Origin: CAVPDE01 sp964580575
GTDB lineage: Bacteria > Desulfobacterota > DSM-4660 > Desulfatiglandales > HGW-15
Reading direction: 5' to 3'
Assembly: GCA_964580575.1 (NCBI GenBank)
Contig: CAZOLJ010000020.1
Coordinates: 1-62,469 of the forward strand
Length of the DNA: 62,469 nucleotides
The notes under the pieces are model-generated. The model did no database searches, had not been told where the DNA came from, and saw only the letters and a list, made by a program, of their open reading frames with translations. Shown here in pieces: positions 14,403 through 23,602 of this stretch. The translations under genes and the position numbers were made by a program. Every line of letters begins with the position of its first letter. The first letter of the stretch is position 1.

Positions 14403-17400
14403 AAAAAGGAGAGCTGGCTGGGTGATTTCTTTTTCGGCTTCCAGGGCTTACGCTCCAAGGGCCGGCGCAGGCTTTGAGGGATAAGGAGGGCGAAGGGCGA
14501 CGGCTTCATGTCCAGAGGCCGGCCGTTCAGGACGCGATGGGCCGCGCGAGAAAGAACCAGCCTTGACCGTGCGCGGGTCATGCCGACGTAAAAGAGCCGC
14601 TTCTCCTCCGCTTCGTCCTGATCTCCAAAAAGGGTGCAGGGAAGCAGTTGATCCTCGCACCCTGCAATAAACACCACCGGCCACTCCAGGCCTTTCGCTG
14701 CATGCAAGGACATGACGGCCACGCGGTCTCCGAGCAAGCCGGCATGATCGATTCCTCGATCGAGGGATAGGGCGTCAAGAAAGGATTTCAGGTTCCCGTG
14801 GCCGGCCTTGGCGAGATCTTTAAGACGGCGCATGCGGTTTTCCTCTTCCTCCGACAATGAAGCGAGACCATGTAAGGCCACGGCCTGGCCGATCAAACTA
14901 ACCAGGTTTGCGCCGCCCCTCGCTTCTCCCTCATCTCGGCCCAAACCACGGACAAAGGAGCTTGTCCGTGCCACCAGGGGAGAGGGGGAAAGGGTAATGG
15001 GAGGCGTTGGAGCCTGCCCCGGACCAGATCCGGGGGAAGGGTGAAGTGCAAGTGCGTGGTCATTCACAAGCTGGTGGTAGGCCTCCCGGTAGTAGGCGTT
15101 CTCAGGATACAAGACGGTCTGCAGGAACCGCCAGAGGACGTTGACGGGAAAGCCTTCGATCAAAGGCTTTTCTCCTGAGCGGACAAAGGGGATTCCCGCT
15201 CTTGAGAAGGATTCCTCAAAAGCATCGCCCTGGGCGTTGAGTCTGAAAAGCACGGCCATGTCCCCGAAGCCGAGGTTTTCATGCTCCTCCTGCGAAGAGG
15301 CCCTGCCGCTGTCCAACGAGAAATACGACGTCCCTCCAATGAGCTTCTCGATTTGCTCCACAATCATCTCCGCTTCTTCGGCTTCTGTTCTGCAATCCGA
15401 GATCAGCACCAGTTCGCCGATTCCCAGAACGCCTTTGAGTTTCTGCTTTTTTTGAATCAGGGACGAAGCGGCATCGAGGATGGGCTGAGTGGATCGGTAG
15501 TTGATCAGAAGGGTGACTGTCTTGGCGCCGGGGAAATCCCCGGCAAAGCGGTGGAAGTTCTCTACGTCCGCGCCCCTGAAACCGTAAATGGCCTGGTCCG
15601 GATCCCCAATGGCGCAGATGAAGACGGGACAAGGTGCACGGTTCAAGGTGCACGGAATGCTTGGAGCACACGAGACAAGGGATTTCAGGATATCGACCTG
15701 GATTCGGTTGGTGTCCTGGTACTCGTCCACGAAAATCTTAGGGAAACGTTTCCCAATCTCTGCGGCAACCTCGGGATGGTTCCTGAAGAGCCGAAGGGTT
15801 TCCACTTCCAGGTCGTGGAGATCGAGCATCCCAAGGGCTCTCAGCTTTAGCTGATATTTTTCATAAAGATCAAAGAGCGGGTCACTCTTTTCGCCCTCCT
15901 CAAGTGAAGCGAGCTTCAGGGCTGGGAGCTCTCGGAGGAATCTGGCGACACTTCGAACCCCTTGTTTCGACCCCTCGACTCGGCCCACAGCCCCTGGCCT
16001 AGGGCCCTCGCTCGGGATGGGGTCCCGGGCTCTGCCCGGAGGGATCCACTCCGCGAAGACCTGCCGGGCAAGAGCACCCACGTCGGTTTCGGAAAGAAGC
16101 CCGAAATCCGCAGGAAGACTCAGGGCAGATCCTTTTTCTCTCAATATCTCCAGGCAGAAAGCATGGAAGGTGGAAACCTTTACTTGAGCGCCCTGCTCAT
16201 CCGGGAGAAGAGCGGTCAGCCGCTTCCTCATTTCCGCTGCGGCTTTGTTGGTGAAGGTAAGGGAGACAATCTCCTCGGCCGATGCGAGCTGGCTGCGAAT
16301 CTGATAAGCGATCCTGTGAGTGAGCGTCATGGTTTTGCCCGTGCCGGGCCCGGCAACGATTAGCAAATGGCTTCCCTGGTGGAGCACCGCTTCCTTTTGC
16401 GCCGGATTGAGCGGATCGAGGATCGGGTCAAAGAGAAAGGCCTGGTAAGGTTCCGGCTCTTCATGAACTGCCCGTGCTGGCCGACTAGAAAAAACAGGCT
16501 TCCTCTCCTCTTCATCCGGTGCCGTCTCAACCGGCGCATCGAAGAGCGCCGCCTGCCCTCTGAGGGTCGCTTTTTCAGACTCTTCGAAAAGGCGGATCAC
16601 GCCGTACTCCCCGTCGTAACCCTCTTCCCTGATGACTTTGGACTCCCGCATTCGGTCCATCGCTTCAGCCAAAAGCCGGCCTCCTGCTCGTTCAATGTCT
16701 TTGGAGGGCGCATCCATGAGAATGTGAAGTTCGGGGCCTAGGGCGGCGAGCAGTTCTTCGTAGGCTACAGTCACCTTTTTTGAAGATGGCCCGCAGCCGA
16801 GGATCTCGGAGAGGATTTCAGGCAAAGGGATGATGCTGTAGAAAGGCTTTGGGAGCTTGGGCGCTTCCCTGTCCGCGAGCTCATAAACCCTGTGGAGCAC
16901 TCCGACGGTAACGGGTTTGCCGCACTTCGGACAGACTCCATTGCGACTCCGCGTTTCCGAAGGGTGAAGGCTGAGGCGGCATTTGCGATGTCCGTCGTAA
17001 TGATACTTGCCTTCTTCGGGAAAGAACTCGATCGTGCCCTCGAATCCTTTCTTCACGGCCATCGCCGTCACAAGGCTGTCGTAATTGAGGGGCGTATTGA
17101 AAAGATTGGCTTCCCTTCCCAGTTTTTCAGGGGAGTGAGCATCGGAATTGGACACGAGAAGGTAATGGTCCAGGGCGGAGAGCCGGCGGTTCATGACCGG
17201 ATCAGAGGAGAGGCCGGTTTCAAGAGCGTGAATGTGGCCGGTCAGATCCCCGAAACACTCTTCGATCGCATCAAAGCCGGAGTTTGAGCCGAAGAGGGAA
17301 AACCAGGGAGTCCAGATGTGGGCCGGGATGAAGAAGCTGCGGTCACTGGTTTCCAGGACAATCTCAAGAAGATCTCTTGAATCCAGACCAAGGATCGGGC

Positions 17401-17809
17401 GTCCGTCGGATTTCAGATTCCCTACGCGACTCAACCGGTCGTTCAACTCCTTTACAGATTCAAAGTCCGGCATGAGGATGAGGTTGTGGATCTTTCTGGT
17501 TCTCCCTCCCCGCTTGTAAATGCAGCTGATCTCTCCGGAGAGCACAAACCGGACCGGCGAGGAGCAGGACCCTGGAATCCTGTCTGAGAATTTCTTCTGC
17601 ACTTCGGGTTTGAGCTGGTAAAGGCCGTTTTCAGCAGGCTCCAGTTTCTCCTGAAGCTCGCTGAGCCAGCCGGCGTGGGTGAAGTCTCCGGTGCCGATCA
17701 ACGTGATTCCCTTCTTCTGAGCCCAAATGAAAAGCTCTTCAGGCACAAGACTCTTGGAAGTGGCACGAGAGAAGTGTGAGTGGATGTGAAGGTCCGCGAT
17801 GAATCTCAT
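14399..17809 (-). CDS. PHP-domain / UvrD-type helicase fusion protein
   Basis: The 1136-residue product begins MRFIADLHIHSHFSRAT, a PHP phosphoesterase-like domain (residues 1-300, with HIH, GTGDFTHAG and NSDAHSPE metal-ligand motifs), then a zinc-knuckle CPKCGKPV. A superfamily I helicase follows: Walker A VAGPGTGKTMTLTHRI, VDEYQDTNR, GDPDQAIYGFRGADV, and SLHAAKGLEWPVVFIAGCE near the C-terminus. It would unwind DNA in repair; the PHP part may be a nuclease-like domain. At least three segments look like repeat-derived in-frame inserts (around 15980-16060, 15610-15665, 14930-15050). ATG 17809 is chosen because the PHP fold starts there; upstream in-frame codons encode low-complexity sequence. 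Confidence 0.85.
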   Translation of the reverse strand: MRFIADLHIHSHFSRATSKSLVPEELFIWAQKKGITLIGTGDFTHAGWLSELQEKLEPAENGLYQLKPEVQKKFSDRIPGSCSSPVRFVLSGEISCIYKRGGRTRKIHNLILMPDFESVKELNDRLSRVGNLKSDGRPILGLDSRDLLEIVLETSDRSFFIPAHIWTPWFSLFGSNSGFDAIEECFGDLTGHIHALETGLSSDPVMNRRLSALDHYLLVSNSDAHSPEKLGREANLFNTPLNYDSLVTAMAVKKGFEGTIEFFPEEGKYHYDGHRKCRLSLHPSETRSRNGVCPKCGKPVTVGVLHRVYELADREAPKLPKPFYSIIPLPEILSEILGCGPSSKKVTVAYEELLAALGPELHILMDAPSKDIERAGGRLLAEAMDRMRESKVIREEGYDGEYGVIRLFEESEKATLRGQAALFDAPVETAPDEEERKPVFSSRPARAVHEEPEPYQAFLFDPILDPLNPAQKEAVLHQGSHLLIVAGPGTGKTMTLTHRIAYQIRSQLASAEEIVSLTFTNKAAAEMRKRLTALLPDEQGAQVKVSTFHAFCLEILREKGSALSLPADFGLLSETDVGALARQVFAEWIPPGRARDPIPSEGPRPGAVGRVEGSKQGVRSVARFLRELPALKLASLEEGEKSDPLFDLYEKYQLKLRALGMLDLHDLEVETLRLFRNHPEVAAEIGKRFPKIFVDEYQDTNRIQVDILKSLVSCAPSIPCTLNRAPCPVFICAIGDPDQAIYGFRGADVENFHRFAGDFPGAKTVTLLINYRSTQPILDAASSLIQKKQKLKGVLGIGELVLISDCRTEAEEAEMIVEQIEKLIGGTSYFSLDSGRASSQEEHENLGFGDMAVLFRLNAQGDAFEESFSRAGIPFVRSGEKPLIEGFPVNVLWRFLQTVLYPENAYYREAYHQLVNDHALALHPSPGSGPGQAPTPPITLSPSPLVARTSSFVRGLGRDEGEARGGANLVSLIGQAVALHGLASLSEEEENRMRRLKDLAKAGHGNLKSFLDALSLDRGIDHAGLLGDRVAVMSLHAAKGLEWPVVFIAGCEDQLLPCTLFGDQDEAEEKRLFYVGMTRARSRLVLSRAAHRVLNGRPLDMKPSPFALLIPQSLRRPLERKPWKPKKKSPSQLSFF
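14947..14970. repeat. Palindromic repeat inside the helicase coding sequence
   Basis: CACGGACAA and TTGTCCGTG form a 9-bp inverted repeat, followed by CCACC. The same palindrome plus GCCACC tail occurs between genes at 33582-33606 and, inverted, at 33658-33682. Here it encodes part of a Ser/Arg/Gly-rich stretch of the helicase in frame. Confidence 0.7.
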
Positions 17810-18018
17810 GGAATGAACTATCGAACATCCCAAAAGGGATGTCAATGCTTGGTAGCTTGGCGAGGTGTTCGCAAGGGGCGCTAAAGCCGCCCGAAGCGGA
17901 GGCCTTTTCTTTCGTTCTCCCGCTCTCTGAGCGGGACTCATTTCAAGGAGTTACGGACGGGAGATGCCCGCCCGAGATTTGCTGAAAAGTGGCGTTTTGA
18001 GAATAAAAGAGGCGAGCA

Positions 18019-18147
18019 TCACCCTGCATGTCGCATATCGGTTTTGATCTCAGACAGAGAGATGAAATAACAAAATCCGGCAACCAGGATGGGAATGAGG
18101 AGAGCCCAATGCGGCCACTTCAGGGGCATGGACAATATCCTTCCCAT
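18019..18147 (-). CDS. Possible small single-pass membrane protein
   Basis: A 42-codon frame downstream of the receiver gene at 18200-18628 on the same strand reads MGRILSMPLKWPHWALL, then a hydrophobic run IPILVAGFCYFISL and a charged tail. The layout (short N-terminus, one transmembrane helix, polar end) resembles the small protein at 55411. The ribosome-binding site is weak (CTGAGAG), and coding status is not proven. Confidence 0.4.
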   Translation of the reverse strand: MGRILSMPLKWPHWALLIPILVAGFCYFISLSEIKTDMRHAG

Positions 18148-18199
18148 CACTCTCAGGAAAAATGCATTCAAAAACGTCTGCCCGGCAGGGTAACGGTTT

Positions 18200-18628
18200 T
18201 CACTTCTTCCTGAACCCCTTGGTCAACGTTCCAAGAAGCGAATGCTTTTTGTTGCTGTCCTCGCTCTCCTTCTTGGCCGCTTCGAGTTTTTCGATCAGCT
18301 CGTCAATATCGCATGGCTTTGTCAGATAGTCATAGGCACCCATTTTCTTGGCCTCCAAGGCCGTGCTGATGGCTCCGTGTCCGGTCAGGACCAGCGTCTG
18401 GATCTGCATCTGAAGCTTATTGATTTCCTTCAAGGTGGCAATCCCGTCCATGCCGGGCATTTTCAGGTCCAGAACCATGATATCGTACTTGCTCTCTCCA
18501 ATGGCCTTGATCGCGTTGGGGCCGCTGTCCACAGCAGTCACCTCATACCCTCTGTGCACCAGCAGCCTCTTCATGGTTTCGGTAAACTCCACTTCATCAT
18601 CGACCAAAAGAATTCTTGCCCTCTGCAT
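18200..18628 (-). CDS. Single-domain response regulator (receiver only)
   Basis: The 142-residue product is a CheY-like receiver: ILLVDDE at the N-terminus, phospho-acceptor Asp in MVLDLKMPGMDG near residue 53, LVLTGHG near residue 80 and the Lys in DYLTKPCD near residue 103. A charged C-terminal helix follows; there is no DNA-binding or enzymatic output. ATG 18628 follows GGAGTGGGGG and excludes an implausible N-terminal extension. It is the last receiver of the minus-strand unit kinase 19157 / receiver 18697 / receiver 18200. Confidence 0.92.
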   Translation of the reverse strand: MQRARILLVDDEVEFTETMKRLLVHRGYEVTAVDSGPNAIKAIGESKYDIMVLDLKMPGMDGIATLKEINKLQMQIQTLVLTGHGAISTALEAKKMGAYDYLTKPCDIDELIEKLEAAKKESEDSNKKHSLLGTLTKGFRKK

Positions 18629-18696
18629 TCCCCCACTCCTTTCCCTTTGCTCCGGATAAAGCCATTTCCCCTGTCCTGAACCCGGCACATGAGAAA

Positions 18697-19128
18697 CTAG
18701 AACGACCTTCCCTCAACGATTCCGTCTATTTTTTTCAGAATCTCCTCCTTTTCCGTCGTATCCTTCTTGATCCTTGCACCCTGAATCTTTGCAACCAGAT
18801 CGTCAATGTCACACGGTTTGGTCAGATAGTCGTAGGCTCCCAGTTTCATGGCCTCCTTCGCGGTATCAATGGTTCCGTGTCCGGTCAGGATCAGGGTCTC
18901 CGTGAAGATGTCCAGGTCCTTCGCTTCTCTCAGCGTGGTCATGCCGTCCTTGCCGGGCATCTTCAGATCCAGGACCACTACGTCATATTTGCCCTCTTTC
19001 AAGGCCTTGAGGGCGTCGTGGCCGCTGTTGACGGCGGTCACCTGATACCCTCTGGTGCGGAGCAATTGGGACATGCTGTCCGTGAACTCTGTCTCATCGT
19101 CGACCAGCAAAATTCTTGTTCTGAGCAT
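18697..19128 (-). CDS. Single-domain response regulator (receiver only)
   Basis: The 143-residue product has ILLVDDETEF, phospho-acceptor Asp in VVLDLKMPGKDG, LILTGHGTID and DYLTKPCDID, then a short charged tail. It is a close relative of the receiver at 18200 and lies just after the kinase at 19157. GGAGG precedes ATG 19128, so that start is preferred to the ATG 15 bases upstream. No output domain is present; transfer of phosphate to a partner or direct protein binding is expected. Confidence 0.92.
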   Translation of the reverse strand: MLRTRILLVDDETEFTDSMSQLLRTRGYQVTAVNSGHDALKALKEGKYDVVVLDLKMPGKDGMTTLREAKDLDIFTETLILTGHGTIDTAKEAMKLGAYDYLTKPCDIDDLVAKIQGARIKKDTTEKEEILKKIDGIVEGRSF

Positions 19129-19156
19129 TGGGGTTTCCTCCATTCCTCTGAATCGT

Positions 19157-20941
19157 TTATTTCATTCCTTCCGTTTCTCTTATCCCTTGCGGCGGCTCAC
19201 AGGGCAGAAAGACGGTGAAAACCGACCCCTTGCCGACTTCGCTCTCAACGGACAACTGACCGCCCAGCTTGCGGACAATGCCGTAACAGATTGAAAGCCC
19301 GAGCCCGGTCCCCTTCCCCACCGGCTTGGTCGTGAAAAAAGGATCAAAAATTTTGTCGATAATTTCGGGTGGTATTCCGGAGCCGGTGTCGGAAACCACC
19401 GCCTCCACCCCCTGGCGTTCCCTGCTGCTCTTGGTCTTGATCCGAACACTGCCATACCCCGTCTGAGGATGGGCGTCAATAGCGTTTGTCACGAGATTCA
19501 GGAAAACCTGTTGGAGCTGGGAGGCATCGGCCCGGATGGCCGGGAGACCGGACTCCGGCTCCAGGATCAGACGAACACCGCTGCTGCTGGCTTCCCTTTC
19601 AACGAGCGTGACGACCTCTTCAATAAGGGTGTTCAGGTTGACGTCGCTGATCACCGCTTCGGTTTGACGCGAAAACTTGAGCAAACTGTGTGTCAGTCGC
19701 TTGCATCGCTTCACCTGATTGCTGATGCGGGCCAGGGATTTGACGAGCTGCTCTCGAAACGCAGAGGCCATGTCCGAGGTCTTTTCCATGTCGGAAAGAA
19801 TCTGGCCCTCAAAATTGATGATGGCCAGCGGATTGTTGATTTCATGGGCGACGCCGGCCGAGAGCTCTCCCACCGAGGCCAGTTTGCTCGCCTGGAAAAA
19901 ACACTCGTTCGCCTGATCCACGTCCGCATCCCGCTTGCGCATGGCGCGAATCATGTATCGCGTGATAAAAATGGTCACAATGAGAATGATGAACGCGCTG
20001 GCGTGGAGAATGATGAGCATCACATAATTCACATGGTTGACATCATAGAGAGCCTCCGAATAATTCTGCCTCATCACCAGCATCCATCGCGGGTTGTTCA
20101 GCCACACATAGGACGCGATCTGCTCGGGCGCTCGATCCGGATTCCCAGGGGTTCCGAAACGGCCCACCGCGACTCTCACCGTTTCGGTGAAGGGCATGAC
20201 CGGGAAATCCGATTTCTCGAGCATTTTCCCGCCCAGACTGGGGTTGCTCTGGTAGACCCCCTCGGTGTTCAAAAGAAACACCTCGCCCGTGCTTCCGATT
20301 CGCACATCCTCCACGATGCGTCGAAACACTTCCGTTTCGATGGTTGCCCTCAGAATCCACCTCTTGCTCCCGTCGGTTCCCAGAGCGGCGATGATGAAGT
20401 GAGGGACCTCTCGAAATCCGAGGAACATGTCGCTGATATGCACCTGCTTGGTGGGACCGGTCATGATCTCCTGGAACCAGAAGGAGTCGGAATAGTTTTT
20501 ATCCATCAGGTCGTAAGGGCCGACATAGGCGAGATGACGCCCTTCCCCATCAATCAGGCCCAGATCCGTAAAAGCTCCTTTTTTCTCGTTGATATTCACA
20601 AAGACCGAAGACAGATTCGCCCTGTCGGCCAAAAACTCCTTGGTGTGGGTACGCACCGCCAGTTCCAGCTTGGAAACCTGCTCCTCCAAAAAAAGGTCCA
20701 CGAGCTTGCGATGCTGCTCAAGTTGAGTCACAAAGGAATTCTTCGTTCGAGCTTTGACGAATTCCGTATAATAATAATTGAATACCCATCCCAGGAGCAG
20801 GAGAGGAATGATGGAGCTCACCGTCGTGAAGAACACGAACCTCCGGAACTGCCTTTTATAGTAGGCCTCCCGTTCAGGGGTTTCAGAGCCGATGGGGTCG
20901 TTCTTTCCCGCCGCTGTTTCTAATTCTCTCTCGCGAGCCAT
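19157..20941 (-). CDS. Cache-type sensor histidine kinase
   Basis: The 594-residue membrane kinase has a transmembrane helix near residues 35-58, an extracytoplasmic Cache-like sensor (FTDLGLIDGEG, WFQEIM, HISDMFLGFREVPHFIIA, RWILRATIE), a second helix near 312-335, then HisKA with the H box AGVAHEINNPLAI and HATPase with N box QQVFLNLVTNAIDA and DPFFTTKPVGKGTGLGLS. There is no HAMP domain. It probably phosphorylates the two receivers just downstream and senses a small ligand related to the adjacent DASS transporter (inference). The sensor is a paralogue of those at 37193, 47975 and 50166. Confidence 0.93.
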   Translation of the reverse strand: MARERELETAAGKNDPIGSETPEREAYYKRQFRRFVFFTTVSSIIPLLLLGWVFNYYYTEFVKARTKNSFVTQLEQHRKLVDLFLEEQVSKLELAVRTHTKEFLADRANLSSVFVNINEKKGAFTDLGLIDGEGRHLAYVGPYDLMDKNYSDSFWFQEIMTGPTKQVHISDMFLGFREVPHFIIAALGTDGSKRWILRATIETEVFRRIVEDVRIGSTGEVFLLNTEGVYQSNPSLGGKMLEKSDFPVMPFTETVRVAVGRFGTPGNPDRAPEQIASYVWLNNPRWMLVMRQNYSEALYDVNHVNYVMLIILHASAFIILIVTIFITRYMIRAMRKRDADVDQANECFFQASKLASVGELSAGVAHEINNPLAIINFEGQILSDMEKTSDMASAFREQLVKSLARISNQVKRCKRLTHSLLKFSRQTEAVISDVNLNTLIEEVVTLVEREASSSGVRLILEPESGLPAIRADASQLQQVFLNLVTNAIDAHPQTGYGSVRIKTKSSRERQGVEAVVSDTGSGIPPEIIDKIFDPFFTTKPVGKGTGLGLSICYGIVRKLGGQLSVESEVGKGSVFTVFLPCEPPQGIRETEGMK

Positions 20942-20976
20942 GTCAGGACGTTATCTCCATCATCCGAAGCTCCCGC

Positions 20977-22746
20977 TCACTTGAAGGGCCAAATCATGGG
21001 GATCAGGATGCTCGCCACAACCCACATGATGAGGTTCATGGGTATGCCGATTCTTAAGAAGTCGCTGAACCGGTACCCTCCGGGGCCGTACACCATCATG
21101 TTGCACTGATACCCGATGGGTGTCGCAAAACTCGCAGAGGCGCCCATCATGATGGCAAAAGCAAAAGGCACGAAGCTGACGCCCATCTGCCCTGCCATGG
21201 AATAGGCAATCGGCCACAGGATCAATGCCGCCGCGTTGTTGGTCACCATCTCGGTGAGAATCGAGCAGGTCAGGTACAGCATGGACAAGACGAACCATGG
21301 CTCGCCCCCGGCCAGGCCGACCATCTGTTTTGCGATGAATGCCGCGGCTCCGGTCTTCTCCATCGCCTTTCCGATGCCGAAGGCCGCGATGATCACCAGA
21401 AGGACCTGCATGTCCACGCTTCGATAGGCCTGGGAAACCGTGATGCACCGGGTGATCATCAAAATGGCAGCGGCAACGCAGGCGGCCAGGAACATGCCGA
21501 CACCCCCGGCTGCGGCGGCAACCACCATTCCCAAGAGCACGATTGTGGCGAAAATCGCCTTGTTATAACGGGGCGCCGATGATTCCTGCAACTGGCTGAT
21601 GAGGTGAAACTCGTTGGAGTCCTTGTTTCGCAAGTAAAACATGGGATGGGTTTCCAGGAGCAGGGTGTCCCCTTCCTGCAAAATGACGCCTCCCAGGGTT
21701 TCCTTGATCTGCTTGCCCCCTCGCGAGAGCCCCACAAGGACCGCATCGTAAATCTGGCGGAAATGCCCGCCCACAATGCTCCGCCCGATAAGGCGGTTGG
21801 ATTTTGAAACCACCGCTTCCACGAAGCAACGGTCCGGCCGCGGCGTTTCGATTTCAAACAACCGGTCCAGCACGGGGGTGAGCCCCTTGGTTCGATGCAG
21901 ATCCGACACCATGCCCTTCTCTCCGCCAAAAACCAGACGGTCGTCTGCCTTCAGGGTCATGGAGTAGTCGATCACCGGAATGTTTTCCCCATCGCGGATG
22001 ATCTGAATGAGATTGATGCCGTTTTCTTCCGTAAGCTCCGCCTTCTGGATGGTTTTCCCCACAAGAACACCTTTGGGATCCACGATCATCTCGGTCGTAT
22101 ATTCCTTCGGGTGGCCCATCTGCTCGATGGCAGAGGAACGGTCTGGAAGAAACCACCGGCTCAACAAGCAAACCACCGCGAACATGGCGATCGCTGAGGG
22201 CAGCCCTACCTTGGTGATTTCAAAAAAGTCGATCTTCAATCCGGTTTGTTTCTCGACGATCCCGCTCACCACCAGGTTGGTGCTGGTGCCGATGAGGGTG
22301 CATGTTCCACCCAGGACTGCCGCATAGCTCAGGGGAATCATCAGCTTGGACACGGGAACCTTGATCTTCCTCGCCCAGGCCGTCACTGCCGGGATGAAGA
22401 TCGCCACCACCGGAGTGTTGTTCAGAAAAGAGCTCAAAAGCGTGACCGGGAGCATCATGCGAAACTGCGCCATCGCCGCTGTTTTAATCTTGGTAGATAG
22501 CAGGGGGGTCAGCATGGTGATGGCGCCGGTCTCCTGAATGGCCCCGGCCACAATGAACAGGACGGCCACGGTGAGCATGCCCTCGTTGGAGGCTCCGGCC
22601 ACGGATTCTGCCGGCGTAATGATGCCCATGGTCATCAAGGTCACCAGCGTGCCCAGGCATATCCATTCAGGCCCGATACTCGTCTTTGCCAGCAACACGA
22701 ACATGAGCACCACGCAGCCCATGGTGAACCACATTTGCCATTCCAT
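20977..22746 (-). CDS. SLC13/DASS-family permease with two RCK_C (TrkA-C) domains
   Basis: The 589-residue product has the two-half ion-transporter fold of divalent-anion:sodium symporters. Sequence signatures are NNTPVVAIFIPAV near residue 108, GTSTNLVVSG near residue 154 and TNNAAALILWP in the second half. About 190 residues between the halves form two RCK_C-like regulatory domains (PKGVLVGKTI..., SNRLIGRSIV...), a known bacterial architecture. Substrates of the family include C4-dicarboxylates, citrate and sulfate; the substrate here is not determinable. GGAG lies before the ATG. It sits between the receiver at 22827 and the kinase at 19157 on the same strand. Confidence 0.9.
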   Translation of the reverse strand: MEWQMWFTMGCVVLMFVLLAKTSIGPEWICLGTLVTLMTMGIITPAESVAGASNEGMLTVAVLFIVAGAIQETGAITMLTPLLSTKIKTAAMAQFRMMLPVTLLSSFLNNTPVVAIFIPAVTAWARKIKVPVSKLMIPLSYAAVLGGTCTLIGTSTNLVVSGIVEKQTGLKIDFFEITKVGLPSAIAMFAVVCLLSRWFLPDRSSAIEQMGHPKEYTTEMIVDPKGVLVGKTIQKAELTEENGINLIQIIRDGENIPVIDYSMTLKADDRLVFGGEKGMVSDLHRTKGLTPVLDRLFEIETPRPDRCFVEAVVSKSNRLIGRSIVGGHFRQIYDAVLVGLSRGGKQIKETLGGVILQEGDTLLLETHPMFYLRNKDSNEFHLISQLQESSAPRYNKAIFATIVLLGMVVAAAAGGVGMFLAACVAAAILMITRCITVSQAYRSVDMQVLLVIIAAFGIGKAMEKTGAAAFIAKQMVGLAGGEPWFVLSMLYLTCSILTEMVTNNAAALILWPIAYSMAGQMGVSFVPFAFAIMMGASASFATPIGYQCNMMVYGPGGYRFSDFLRIGIPMNLIMWVVASILIPMIWPFK

Positions 22747-22826
22747 TTTTTTCTCCTCAACTGTTTGGGTTCATTCGAGAAATCTAAGGGGTGTTCAACA
22801 GATCTTTTCGTCGACGCCCCTTCTCA

Positions 22827-23222
22827 TCACTTTTTTTTCGCTTTGAGTTCCTCGTCTTTTTTCTCCCGCCACTTTTCGATTTTGGCCACTAACTCTCCGA
22901 TCTCGCAGGGCTTGGGCAGATAGTCGTAGGCGCCCAGTTTGGTCGCCTCCATGGCCGAGTCGATGGATCCATGTCCGGTCAATATCAGGGTTTGGGTGTC
23001 CAAACCCAGTTTCTTCATATTCCTCAAGGTGGCCAGACCGTCCATTCCCGGCATCTTGAGGTCGAGAACGACCACGTCAAAGTTTTCCTGCTGCAGCAGT
23101 TTGATGGCCGCATCGCCGCTGTTGGCCACGGCGACCTGGTACCCTCGGTTTTGCAACAGCTTGTTCATGTTGTTGGTGAAGACCACCTCATCGTCAACCA
23201 GCAATAGTTTGGCGCCACTCAT
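22827..23222 (-). CDS. Single-domain response regulator (receiver only)
   Basis: The 131-residue product contains LLLVDDEVVF, phospho-acceptor Asp in VVLDLKMPGMDG, LILTGHGSID and DYLPKPCEIGEL, then a Lys-rich tail (KWREKKDEELKAKKK). ATG 23222 follows AAGGAG; the longer in-frame reading would add 62 residues unlike any receiver. It is the promoter-proximal gene of the minus-strand unit and lies 80 bases ahead of the DASS permease. Confidence 0.92.
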   Translation of the reverse strand: MSGAKLLLVDDEVVFTNNMNKLLQNRGYQVAVANSGDAAIKLLQQENFDVVVLDLKMPGMDGLATLRNMKKLGLDTQTLILTGHGSIDSAMEATKLGAYDYLPKPCEIGELVAKIEKWREKKDEELKAKKK

Positions 23223-23602
23223 GATGATTTCTCCTTTCCCGGTGATCAGGGTTCGTCCATTTTGTCCTGTAATATTTGTGCCCCTCCGAACCTTTCTTCT
23301 CTCAGGCGTGTAGAGCTGTATTTCCAATGCCTTCAGGCAGGGTCCTACAGATTTTCTACGTCTATCACAAAAAAACTGTCGCCACAAGAAGATTGAACCT
23401 TCTGCCAAGCCATGTGCTTGGCAGGATCGTGCGCCCCATCCGGGAAGATTGGAAAAAGCTCTATAGTCATTAGGGGGGGGCTTCCGCGATCTCCTTTTTC
23501 AGACGGAAGTTTAACCCTTGAAGAGGAAAGGGAAATTGAAGTAGAGTCTGGTCCACGCCCGAGAAACAAGAAATTTGACTACCCCCGGAAAGAGGAAGCC
23601 GA
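23223..23602. other. Divergent intergenic region with a perfect inverted repeat
   Basis: No gene is supported in these 380 bases between the minus-strand receiver operon and plus-strand dedA-like gene. CTGCCAAGC (23402-23410) and GCTTGGCAG (23416-23424) make a perfect 9-bp inverted repeat with a 5-bp spacer, a plausible operator in a divergent promoter region. A G tract lies at 23472-23480. No convincing -35/-10 pair or sigma54 site was found. Confidence 0.5.

Noticed and set aside
23419..23433. Sigma54-like TTGGCAGGATCGTGC in the divergent region
   Set aside because: GG and GC are separated by 9 instead of 10 bases, and the sequence overlaps the inverted repeat.
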